A stretch of 12,474 nt of DNA from Candidatus Poseidoniaceae archaeon (GTDB taxonomy: Archaea; Thermoplasmatota; Poseidoniia; Poseidoniales; Poseidoniaceae): NCBI GenBank assembly GCA_022451835.1, contig JAKUNX010000045.1:1-12474 (forward strand), read 5' to 3'. The notes beneath the pieces are model-generated. The model saw only the letters and a list, made by a program, of their open reading frames with translations, was not told where the DNA came from and made no database searches. How positions within the stretch are numbered: the stretch's first letter is position 1; each line of letters starts with the position of its first letter. Shown here piece by piece: positions 6,331 to 12,474 of the stretch. A program made the translations under genes and the position numbers.

Positions 6331-7764
6331 TTGGTAGAATTGCCACAAGGCGTAGTAATTGAAGTGCGACGCGGTGGACATGATGCCTTAGCAAAATTAT
6401 CAGGAGATATGACTCGTCTTGGTATTTCAGGATATATCAGAATAGAGCGACGTCCGAAGGAATTAATTCCAAGGGTAAGTCAAGTAGTAATACATGATAG
6501 TCAACCTAAATTAGCTATTCATGAATCTGATGTCGTAATTGGCGGACTTGAGGCTTTATTGGAGATAGAGCGAGATTCTACCGCCCTTGATGCATTGATT
6601 TCATTAGTCGAAATTCAAGACGATGATCTGATTCGTATAATGAATCTATATCCGGACTTTACACTTGCGACAGAGGCACAGAAGTTAGAGCAAAATAAAG
6701 ATGATTGGTGGAATTATGTTCAATTAAACACCAGTAGTTGGAGGAGAGAATCACGTTTACCTGAGCAAGAGGTAATTGTTGAAGCACCCGAATATATTCG
6801 TCAATTGACCAAAGCTAAATTACAAAAATTTGACTTGGGTGAAAAGCACCTAAATTACGGAGATACATTGCTAAATGACGGTGAAAATTCTGAGAATGTT
6901 CTCAATTTGGGCGGGATTTTAGCATCTCATGGAAGGCCACTTTTGGTATTTTCACGTCATAATGTTAGGGACTTATCAGTTAGTTTTGATATTCCAATGG
7001 CTTCATGTTTGAAGATGACTTCAGCAACATCAGAAAATACAGTGTTACCCAACTCAGATGATATTCAAGATAAACTAACTAATTTTTTGTGGGCAAACAA
7101 GCAAGCAGTAGTAGTATTTTCGGACTTAGAATATCTTCTATCAATGAATGACTTTAGTTCTGTAATGAATATGTTCAGAAGCATTATTGATCAAGTTCGC
7201 TTAGGAGACCACTTACTACTTGTGCATTGTAATTTAGAGGTCATGAATGACAAGCAAAGACATATGTTTGTTAGAGAATTTGAGTCAATCAGTACCACCT
7301 ATCTAGAAAATTTGATTTTAGATGGAGAATCATTACTTGATCATCCAATTTGCATAGAATTATCAGAAGAAGAATTATCATGGATTGACCAACAAATAAA
7401 ATTTTCAAATAATAATCAGATTGATGGCACAGATAGTGAAGTAATATCTGGAGGGGCTAGCAGTATTGCAGATGAAGATATTTCGGAAGCAAAAGATAAG
7501 TTAAACCAATTAGTCGATGAGTGGCAGACTCCAGAAATTAGTTCGCCAGAACTAATTCAACCTCAAAGTAGTGATTCAAAAAGTAATGAACTATTAACAA
7601 ATATTGTCGAAAAAGCATTTTCTGCAGCAATAGATGTAGTTGAAGAAGAAGCTCAAACAACAGATGAACCTATGGTTGAATCTGCTGAACAACCTCAATT
7701 AGATAAGCCATTAAAGCAAGAAGTTGAACTGGTTAAATCTCCAAGAGTTGCTTTGCGAGTATAG
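6331..7764 (+). CDS. DUF835-domain protein, reading frame ending at an unusual in-frame TAG
   Basis: From TTG 6331 the protein has 477 residues to TAG 7762-7764. A GTG at 6322 is in frame but lies within the Shine-Dalgarno sequence GGGGTGAT, which is well placed for 6331. Residues 1-110 form a compact alpha/beta module (GVVIEVRRGGHDALAKLSGD, SGYIRIERRPKELIP, then VVIGGLEALLEIERDSTALD) that recalls PATAN/DUF4388-like or DUF2226-like modules; this is tentative. Residues about 200-325 resemble DUF835: LLVFSRHNVRDL, a LxxxL helix, VVVFSDLEYLLSMNDFSSVM and DQVRLGDHLLLVHCNLEVM, the last two matching 'vvlldGlEYLi..n.F..v' and 'D.v....s.lli.vdp.al'. The conserved Gly before the EYL motif is Ser. The remainder is acidic and low-complexity until a basic patch (KSPRVALRV) just before the TAG. 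DUF835 is a mostly archaeal domain of uncertain, probably regulatory, role. It is first gene of an operon with the DnaA-like ATPase. Confidence 0.8.
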   Translation: MVELPQGVVIEVRRGGHDALAKLSGDMTRLGISGYIRIERRPKELIPRVSQVVIHDSQPKLAIHESDVVIGGLEALLEIERDSTALDALISLVEIQDDDLIRIMNLYPDFTLATEAQKLEQNKDDWWNYVQLNTSSWRRESRLPEQEVIVEAPEYIRQLTKAKLQKFDLGEKHLNYGDTLLNDGENSENVLNLGGILASHGRPLLVFSRHNVRDLSVSFDIPMASCLKMTSATSENTVLPNSDDIQDKLTNFLWANKQAVVVFSDLEYLLSMNDFSSVMNMFRSIIDQVRLGDHLLLVHCNLEVMNDKQRHMFVREFESISTTYLENLILDGESLLDHPICIELSEEELSWIDQQIKFSNNNQIDGTDSEVISGGASSIADEDISEAKDKLNQLVDEWQTPEISSPELIQPQSSDSKSNELLTNIVEKAFSAAIDVVEEEAQTTDEPMVESAEQPQLDKPLKQEVELVKSPRVALRV

Positions 7765-8283
7765 CGTGCAAAGCGACCTAAAATAACTAAATCAAATGCA
7801 TTTACTGCCCCTGAAACTACGGCTGCGGCGATAAATAGAAATGTCGAATTGCCAGATATTAATCATGTGACGGAAATCAAATCACATCGTCAAGCGATCG
7901 ATATAGAACTAAGTCAAAGATCTGTAAAGATGGATGATGCCCTAAAAAACATGCTAACTAGTAGCCAACGCAAAAAGTCTCGAGAAATTTCTCAAGCACT
8001 TAATCAAAATACACAAAAAACCGCACATCAAATGCCGTCGATTAAGTCGAAAAGTAATCTACAAATCTCACCTAAGGTTTCATCAAAAACCGTAGTATAT
8101 TCCTCAAGTGATATTGCTTCAAGTGATACTTCAAAACGTCGCTCAAGAGAATCTGCGTCAAGGACTCAAAACAAAGTCGACATTGATAAAAATTATCAAA
8201 AATGGTCGACACATTACAAAGGTAATACGAAATTTGATGATGATATTTCGTCAAACCAATTTAGCGTGGAGGAAGAGCAATGA
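7765..8283 (+). CDS. In-frame continuation of the DUF835 protein beyond the TAG (basic disordered tail)
   Basis: After TAG 7762-7764 the same frame stays open for 172 more codons to TGA 8281-8283. It starts RAKRPKITKSNAFTAPETTA and continues as a basic, Ser/Lys/Thr-rich low-complexity chain with little predicted structure and a short acidic end (NQFSVEEEQ). The basic patch KSPRVALRV before the TAG and RAKRPK after it read as one continuous segment. As a separate gene it is poorly supported: the first possible starts (TTG 7849, GTG 7867, ATG 7930) have no Shine-Dalgarno site, and the reading frame has coding-like composition from the first codon after TAG. The best reading is one ancestral protein of about 650 residues cut by a nonsense change, a sequencing error or a leaky/recoded stop. 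Its stop overlaps the next ATG as ATGA, and GGAGG at 8268-8272 inside it serves that start. Confidence 0.6.
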   Translation, partial: RAKRPKITKSNAFTAPETTAAAINRNVELPDINHVTEIKSHRQAIDIELSQRSVKMDDALKNMLTSSQRKKSREISQALNQNTQKTAHQMPSIKSKSNLQISPKVSSKTVVYSSSDIASSDTSKRRSRESASRTQNKVDIDKNYQKWSTHYKGNTKFDDDISSNQFSVEEEQ

Positions 8284-10295
8284 ATCCGCGTAGAAACCGA
8301 CTTTTAACTGCGATTAAAAGTGCTCAAAACCATGTTCAATCCTCTAATGTCTCGCAGTTAGATGATAAATTAGATTCAAATAAAAGTGGCAAAATTCCCA
8401 AATCCAAACTAGCTCGATTGGCTGGTAAGTCTGTTAAGACACAAGAAAGGAAATCATTACTGTCGCGTGTTGGAGTGAATAATAGGCCTACATTTGATTT
8501 GATTGCAGATGGTGTTTTAGGATCTAATTCAGATAATTATCAGCCAAAAATCAAGTTAAACAAGGGTAATGATGATGTTTCAAGTTTGGTTGCTGAGCGG
8601 ATCAAGAACCTTCGTGAACGAACTCTAAATAAAATTTCAAGCGATACTAATTTTGCTGAAAATTCGTTTTTTGGCTTCGAAACAGATGGCACACCAATAT
8701 GGAGTAGTGTGGTCAACGGAGCAAGAAATATCGATTCAAAAGTTCACCATCAAAAGGATGACTCCTCTGTAATCATGCATCATCATTCAACCCATCTGCC
8801 AATAATCATTGATTGGCCTAAAGAATTACAATTTTCATCTCATAATACTTTCAAGAGTTGGTCTACGGTATCAGAAAATAAGCGTGCTACTCAACTTGCA
8901 GAACAAGTAGTTGATTTCACAAATCAGTCATTGAATCCTCTGATAATCATTGGTGAATCGGGAACTGGTAAATCACATCTATTGAATGCAATTGGTCAAG
9001 CAGTAATGGTTAGAAGTGATGAGAGTATATTTTTTATTCGTGATGATGAATTATCTCAAGTTTTATCTCAACAACAAAGTTGGACAGATGTTTTCTCAAA
9101 CGCATCGATGCTTTTGATAGACGATATAGATGCTTCATTAAACGATGACAACATTAGCAATGCTCTAGGTAATATGATAGATGCTGCATTAAATATGAAT
9201 GTTCATGTCGTGGTTTCGTCAAATAGCCTGCCTGATGATTGGCCAGCATCAAAGTTGTGGAATTTGTTAAGAACAGGTGTTAAGACAATTCTAAATCGTG
9301 TTGGCGCAGGAAGTCTAATGCTATACGCGCGCCATTTAGCAATGCAAAAGAACATCATTTTGACTGACGAGCAATTAGCATTGATAGTAACCAATGGAGA
9401 GGTTGGTTGGAGAAGCACCAGAAATGGACTCGACAAAGTAGAGTCAGCAGTAAATAGTGGTATCAAATTAATCGATTCAGTAGATGTCTATAATGTGATG
9501 AATGATATCCAATCCGATGAAGAAGAAATTACAACTGAGATGCAAAGCGAAAGTGTTGAAGATATTGCAAACCGTTTGATAAATTCAGTGGTTGATGTCG
9601 TCTACAGCGACCAACAATTAGGAGGTATCGAAATCAATACTGAACTTCCTGAACTATCTGAAGATTACCAACCACCCGAATTTGATATGGATTCATTTAA
9701 CTCTTCAGAAAAAGATTTTGTTCAATCTCATATCAATTCAACGTTGCAAGATTTGACTCCTGAAGCACCTTCTGTAATTGATGTTGATGATCGCGATAAA
9801 CACCTTGTGGCAAAAATGACTCGAATAATTAAGCGTGATCATTCAATTGCTGCCGATATATTGACTGATTTAGATATGGGTATTGATAGTAAGTTCACAA
9901 AATCAGATGATTTGATTGCGGTAGAAACAGACCAACTGATGGACTTGGAATCCAAATTATTGAACCTTGCAGATCGGACTTCAGACGCATCAATCGAAGG
10001 TTTGATTGGAATTGCTGATGAATTAAGAGCATTGGAGCATGAATTGGTAGCAATTGATTCTGAACGAGAAGAATTACCCGAGTTTATTGAAGATAAAATT
10101 GATGATAGCTTAGAAAGTTATACTCCACAAAATGAATGGAATATTGATGATGCACAAGTGTCGGTAAACGAACTAATCGATGATGAATCATTGATTATTC
10201 CGATTGAAGGTGTTTTACAACCTCATCCAGAAGGCGCCTTGCAAACTTCTACCATCACTCCGGTCGAAAATGTTCTGAGCGGGGAAGAAGAATGA
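8280..10295 (+). CDS. DnaA-like AAA+ ATPase without the DnaA DNA-binding domain
   Basis: A 671-residue protein. Residues 1-185 are basic and low-complexity with a His-rich stretch (HHQKDDSSVIMHHHSTH). Residues about 190-400 form an AAA+ core resembling DnaA domain III: TFKSWSTVSENKRATQLAEQ (DnaA 'TFdnFvvG.sN..A..aa..v'), NPLIIIGESGTGKSHLLNAI with Walker A at 225-232 (Lys231), Walker B LLIDDID at 278-284, sensor 1 VVVSSNSLPDDW at 310-321, a Box VII-like segment LWNLLRTGVKTILNRV, LYARHLAMQKNIILTDEQLA (DnaA '...k....g..l.devl..ia') and sensor 2 GWRSTRNGLDKVESAV with Arg378. Residues 400-671 are very acidic with a helical, perhaps coiled, stretch at about 540-605. No helix-turn-helix domain IV follows, so direct DnaA-box binding is unlikely. 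DnaC/IstB-like loaders are the main alternative; Orc1/Cdc6 fits less well. GGAGG at 8268-8272 and the ATGA overlap fix the start. Role unknown; a regulator or loader in complex with the DUF835 protein is an inference. Confidence 0.8.
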   Translation: MNPRRNRLLTAIKSAQNHVQSSNVSQLDDKLDSNKSGKIPKSKLARLAGKSVKTQERKSLLSRVGVNNRPTFDLIADGVLGSNSDNYQPKIKLNKGNDDVSSLVAERIKNLRERTLNKISSDTNFAENSFFGFETDGTPIWSSVVNGARNIDSKVHHQKDDSSVIMHHHSTHLPIIIDWPKELQFSSHNTFKSWSTVSENKRATQLAEQVVDFTNQSLNPLIIIGESGTGKSHLLNAIGQAVMVRSDESIFFIRDDELSQVLSQQQSWTDVFSNASMLLIDDIDASLNDDNISNALGNMIDAALNMNVHVVVSSNSLPDDWPASKLWNLLRTGVKTILNRVGAGSLMLYARHLAMQKNIILTDEQLALIVTNGEVGWRSTRNGLDKVESAVNSGIKLIDSVDVYNVMNDIQSDEEEITTEMQSESVEDIANRLINSVVDVVYSDQQLGGIEINTELPELSEDYQPPEFDMDSFNSSEKDFVQSHINSTLQDLTPEAPSVIDVDDRDKHLVAKMTRIIKRDHSIAADILTDLDMGIDSKFTKSDDLIAVETDQLMDLESKLLNLADRTSDASIEGLIGIADELRALEHELVAIDSEREELPEFIEDKIDDSLESYTPQNEWNIDDAQVSVNELIDDESLIIPIEGVLQPHPEGALQTSTITPVENVLSGEEE

Positions 10296-10747
10296 GGCAT
10301 CCATGGTGGATGAATGGAGTCAAATTTGCTTGTCAAACCAGCTGTGGTAAATGTTGCGATGAGCCTGGAGGGATTGTATATTTGTCTACTCACGATGCCA
10401 AAAGAATTTCTGCAAGCATGGGTTTGAACGTGGAAGATTGGCTCGAACGGGATTGTCAACGTACCTTGGATGGTAGATATATTTTGAAAAGTCGAGAATC
10501 TGATGGAATATGCATATATTTGAGTGAGGAAAAGACCTGTAATATTTATCATAACCGACCGCAACAATGCGCAGCATACCCATGGTGGGCAGAGAACCTC
10601 GCAACTGAACGTTCTTGGCAGCAGACAAAACAGGAATGCCCAGGATTAACTGCAGAAGACGCGATAATAATCGATGGCAATACGATAAAAATCCATGTTC
10701 TTGCAGACAGACAATCGACAAAAGGATTTAGAGATTGGACAAACTAA
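10292..10747 (+). CDS. YkgJ-family cysteine-cluster protein (Zn/Fe-chelating domain)
   Basis: A 151-residue soluble protein with the hallmarks of the YkgJ/CxxCxxCC family: FACQTSCGKCCDEPGGIVYL at 11-30, DGICIYLSEEKTCNIYHNRP with two further Cys, and QQCAAYPWWAE with the last Cys of the set. Members bind a metal (Zn or Fe-S) through these cysteines; the physiological role is generally unknown, and the same domain occurs in the flagellin lysine methylase FliB. The first pair is spaced C-x3-C rather than the commoner C-x2-C. The ATG overlaps the TGA of the ATPase gene (ATGA, 10292-10295), and GGGG at 10281-10284 lies 7 bases upstream, so it is the last gene of the DUF835-ATPase operon. A T-rich hairpin follows. 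Confidence 0.88.
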   Translation: MRHPWWMNGVKFACQTSCGKCCDEPGGIVYLSTHDAKRISASMGLNVEDWLERDCQRTLDGRYILKSRESDGICIYLSEEKTCNIYHNRPQQCAAYPWWAENLATERSWQQTKQECPGLTAEDAIIIDGNTIKIHVLADRQSTKGFRDWTN

Positions 10748-10757
10748 CTACTAATCT

Positions 10758-10774
10758 AATCAAATTTTTTGATT
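10758..10774 (+). terminator. Probable T-rich terminator with small hairpin
   Basis: AATCAAA-TTT-TTTGATT is a perfect 7-base inverted repeat around three T, and its centre is a run of six T. It lies 11 bases after the YkgJ stop and before the promoter of the citrate synthase gene. Archaeal RNA polymerase terminates at T-runs, so this is a likely end point of the DUF835 operon; the hairpin itself is weak (AT pairs). Confidence 0.45.
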
Positions 10775-10786
10775 GATAAATAGGCC

Positions 10787-10829
10787 GTATTTATACCATA
10801 GTGGTAACTCGGGTAATTAGGTGGGGTTC
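10787..10829 (+). promoter_or_regulatory. Citrate synthase promoter with palindrome over the TATA-downstream region
   Basis: GTATTTATACC at 10787-10797 is a good archaeal TATA box; the expected transcript start, about 25 bases on, falls near 10816-10820. A perfect inverted repeat TACCA-TAG-TGGTA (10794-10806) overlaps the end of the TATA box and extends toward the start site, where an archaeal repressor would act. AGGTGGGG at 10819-10826 is the ribosome binding site for ATG 10830. Confidence 0.5.
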
Positions 10830-11996
10830 ATGACCAATGAAAAAGTGCTTTGTGAAGTCACTGAAAATCATTTGAATATAGGTCTAAGAGGAATTCCTGT
10901 AGGAACTTGTAGAACCTCTTTTGTCACTCCAAGTGAAGGAGTTCATTACTGCGGATATCCAATTAGAGAATTAGTAGATTTCTCACCCGAGGATATAATT
11001 TATTTGTTGTTCAATAAAGAACTTCCTAATACAGAGCAATCTGCACAATTTAAGGCTGATTTATCCTCAAGAGCAACTTTACCAAATGGTGTTGAGGATG
11101 TTCTCAAAACTCTACCAAAGCATGGTCACCCAATGGACTGGCTATCGATAGGAATCCACTCTCTTGGAATGTGTGATACTACTGAAAACTGGCTTGATGA
11201 CGCTCTTAATCTAGTGGCAAGAATGCCTAGATTAATGGGTTTGATTTTCCGTTATAGAGAAGGAAGAACCACAAATATACCTGATGATGATGTTAGCAAA
11301 TCATTAGTTGAAAGATTTGTTGAAACTCTAGATTTAACTAATGTAGACAAAGTAAAAATGTCAAAAGTAATCTCAACCTATCTTGTTCTTCATATGGATC
11401 ATGGTGGAGGAAATCTTTCCACATTTACTGGCAAATCAATTGCCTCAGGTAAAGCAACTGTTTACTCGGCAATGGCTGGGGCAATGAACGCACTTTCTGG
11501 ACCTCTGCATGGCAGAGCTAATCAATCATGTTTGGAGTTTGTCTTGAAAGTCGGTTCTAGTGATGAAAATGAAGTTGAAAAATTTGTTCGAAATGAATTG
11601 GCAGAAGGACGTCCAGTGTTTGGCTTTGGCCACGCAGTATTGAGCGTCGAAGATCCAAGAGCAACTGCACAATTTGAGTTAGGTGAAAAAATATGTCCTG
11701 AAGATGAGAATTTTAAAATCATCAAGGCGCTTAGAAAAGTCGCACCTCGTGTTTTATCTGAAAACAAAAAAATTAGGAATCCCAATGCAAACGTAGACAT
11801 TGCCAGCGGGGCATTATTACATCATGTTGGGCTTAAAGACCCAACTTATTATACAACATTTTTTGGTTGGGCGAGAGTTGCTGGTATTGGTGCACAAATT
11901 GTCGATGAGAGAGTCAACATGCGTTCAGGAAAAGGAGTTCCAATTTATCGACCTAAATACTTCCCTGAAGGCCAAGAACTAAGACACATAGAGTGA
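10830..11996 (+). CDS. gltA: Citrate synthase, mitochondrial-like sequence type
   Basis: Citrate synthase condenses oxaloacetate with acetyl-CoA at the entry to the TCA cycle. The 388-residue protein has the catalytic set: His227 in SGPLHGRANQ, His268 in GFGHAVLSVEDPRATAQ and Asp323 in NANVDIASGALL. The oxaloacetate-binding region is LHMDHGGGNLSTFTG (His188/His191). DHxGGNxS, GPLHGxANQ, GHAVLxxxDPRxTxQ and YYTTFFGWARVAGIGAQ match the mitochondrial/eukaryote-like branch better than the usual prokaryotic 'HADHExNASTF' and 'GPLHGGAN' patterns. A TCA-cycle enzyme is the main reading; a methylcitrate or homocitrate-type side activity cannot be excluded from sequence alone. A GTG at 10821 is in frame but forms part of the ribosome binding site AGGTGGGG, so ATG 10830 is preferred. 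It appears to be transcribed alone from its own promoter. Its stop abuts the stop of the convergent gene. Confidence 0.93.
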   Translation: MTNEKVLCEVTENHLNIGLRGIPVGTCRTSFVTPSEGVHYCGYPIRELVDFSPEDIIYLLFNKELPNTEQSAQFKADLSSRATLPNGVEDVLKTLPKHGHPMDWLSIGIHSLGMCDTTENWLDDALNLVARMPRLMGLIFRYREGRTTNIPDDDVSKSLVERFVETLDLTNVDKVKMSKVISTYLVLHMDHGGGNLSTFTGKSIASGKATVYSAMAGAMNALSGPLHGRANQSCLEFVLKVGSSDENEVEKFVRNELAEGRPVFGFGHAVLSVEDPRATAQFELGEKICPEDENFKIIKALRKVAPRVLSENKKIRNPNANVDIASGALLHHVGLKDPTYYTTFFGWARVAGIGAQIVDERVNMRSGKGVPIYRPKYFPEGQELRHIE

Positions 11997-12474
11997 TTAA
12001 AACACAGGTCGTTGAGTTTTCCCTGAACCTCGATGACCAATCAATCTAACCGCTTGCCAAGGTAACGCGTTTTCCGAGTTAGATTCTATTTTTGCATGGT
12101 CAACTTTCCAATTCCATTTGTTCTGCCACATTTTGGTTAGTTCTAATTTTCTTTGTTTATCACACTCAGACCATTTTGGAACTTCTTTTTCTAACTCACA
12201 TAAAATATCGTTATGATTTTCAAATGATGCACTATTCAATCTCTCTAACTGATTTTGATCTAAGGGTTGTGTGGCAGGGAATCTCCATCTTGGTTTGCCA
12301 TCGTTATACCAAGTAAAATTAGGGTCTAAATTATCTGTTAGCCCGGTTATTCCAGAACTGAGCAAACGAAATTCATAATTCTCTTTAGCAGGCCAAACAT
12401 AGACCGGCATACCAGTACGGCACTTTTGAAAATAGTCCAAGCGTTTACCACTTAGCCCCACACTTTTACCAACT
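11997..12474 (-). CDS. 3' part of an unrecognised protein
   Basis: On the minus strand the frame is open from the right edge of the window to TAA at 11999-11997, with no stop upstream, so the true start probably lies outside; a GTG at 12461 is the first internal candidate and has no good ribosome binding site. The visible 158 residues are soluble, rich in Trp, Asn, Glu and Lys, with no membrane segment: RLDYFQKCRTGMPVYVWPAK, a region with WYNDGKPRWRFPATQPLDQN, a charged helical stretch (CELEKEVPKWSECDKQRKLE) and a basic end (VRLIGHRGSGKTQRPVF). The terminal GHRGSGKT looks like a P-loop but lies at the extreme C-terminus with nothing after it, so it is probably not an ATPase motif. I cannot assign a family. 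Confidence 0.55.
   Translation of the reverse strand, partial: VGKSVGLSGKRLDYFQKCRTGMPVYVWPAKENYEFRLLSSGITGLTDNLDPNFTWYNDGKPRWRFPATQPLDQNQLERLNSASFENHNDILCELEKEVPKWSECDKQRKLELTKMWQNKWNWKVDHAKIESNSENALPWQAVRLIGHRGSGKTQRPVF

Noticed and set aside
6169..6381. Minus-strand frame of 70 codons across the divergent control region
   Set aside because: It overlaps well-supported starts on both sides (6182 and 6331), covers the TATA-like elements and has no recognisable protein features.
7849..8283. Independent gene of 144 codons starting at TTG 7849
   Set aside because: No ribosome binding site, and the same frame is open and coding-like from directly after TAG 7764, so it is better read as the continuation of the DUF835 gene.
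8280..10295. Replication origin with DnaA boxes near the DnaA-like gene
   Set aside because: No cluster of TTATCCACA-like boxes or other origin repeats was seen in or around the gene, and the protein lacks DnaA domain IV.
12010..12035. GHRGSGKT as a Walker A motif in the gene at the right edge
   Set aside because: It is within the last dozen residues of the protein with no following helix, Walker B or domain, so it cannot form a P-loop ATPase by itself.
1..12474. tRNA or rRNA genes, CRISPR arrays, insertion sequences
   Set aside because: Gaps between genes are short, and no cloverleaf-like TPsiC/anticodon pattern, regularly spaced repeats, transposase motifs or terminal inverted repeats were found by reading.

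Overview
The window looks like a piece of an AT-rich archaeal genome, most likely from the Thermoplasmatota (Poseidoniales, the marine group II archaea, would fit). The strongest archaeal marker is a stand-alone CTP-dependent riboflavin kinase of the DUF120 type. A DUF835 protein, Shine-Dalgarno sites of the GGAGGTGAT kind, TATA-like promoters and very tight gene packing agree with this. The lineage is an inference from gene content; there is no rRNA or tRNA gene here to settle it.

Layout. 1-564: 3' part of a gene entering from the left, possibly lipocalin/CrtC-like. 630-3141: a plus-strand run with a membrane-anchored PH-domain protein, a small TPR-like protein and the tRNA pseudouridine synthase TruA, the last two translationally coupled. 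3133-3600 (minus): riboflavin kinase, divergent from a glycine C-acetyltransferase-like PLP enzyme (3697-4878). 4879-6182 (minus): two small membrane proteins of unknown role. 6331-10747 (plus): a compact operon of a DUF835 protein whose frame is interrupted by one TAG codon and then stays open to 8283, an AAA+ ATPase resembling bacterial DnaA, and a YkgJ-type cysteine-cluster protein. The last two junctions are ATGA overlaps. 10830-11996: a citrate synthase of the mitochondrial sequence type with its own promoter and a palindrome over it. 11997-12474 (minus): 3' part of an unrecognised gene.

The most interesting part is 6331-10747. Archaea start replication with Orc1/Cdc6, yet this operon encodes a protein whose ATPase core reads like DnaA domain III, without the DnaA DNA-binding domain, between a basic low-complexity N-terminus and a long acidic tail. 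Its upstream partner has a DUF835 domain and a basic Ser/Lys-rich tail that lies beyond an in-frame TAG. None of the other 13 genes whose stop is visible ends in TAG (8 TGA, 5 TAA), so this codon may be a recent nonsense change, a sequence error or a recoded/leaky stop. The remaining genes are mostly housekeeping: RNA modification, flavin synthesis, amino-acid metabolism and the TCA cycle.

No tRNA, rRNA, CRISPR array, insertion sequence or integrase was seen, and no gene-free stretch exceeds about 150 bases.
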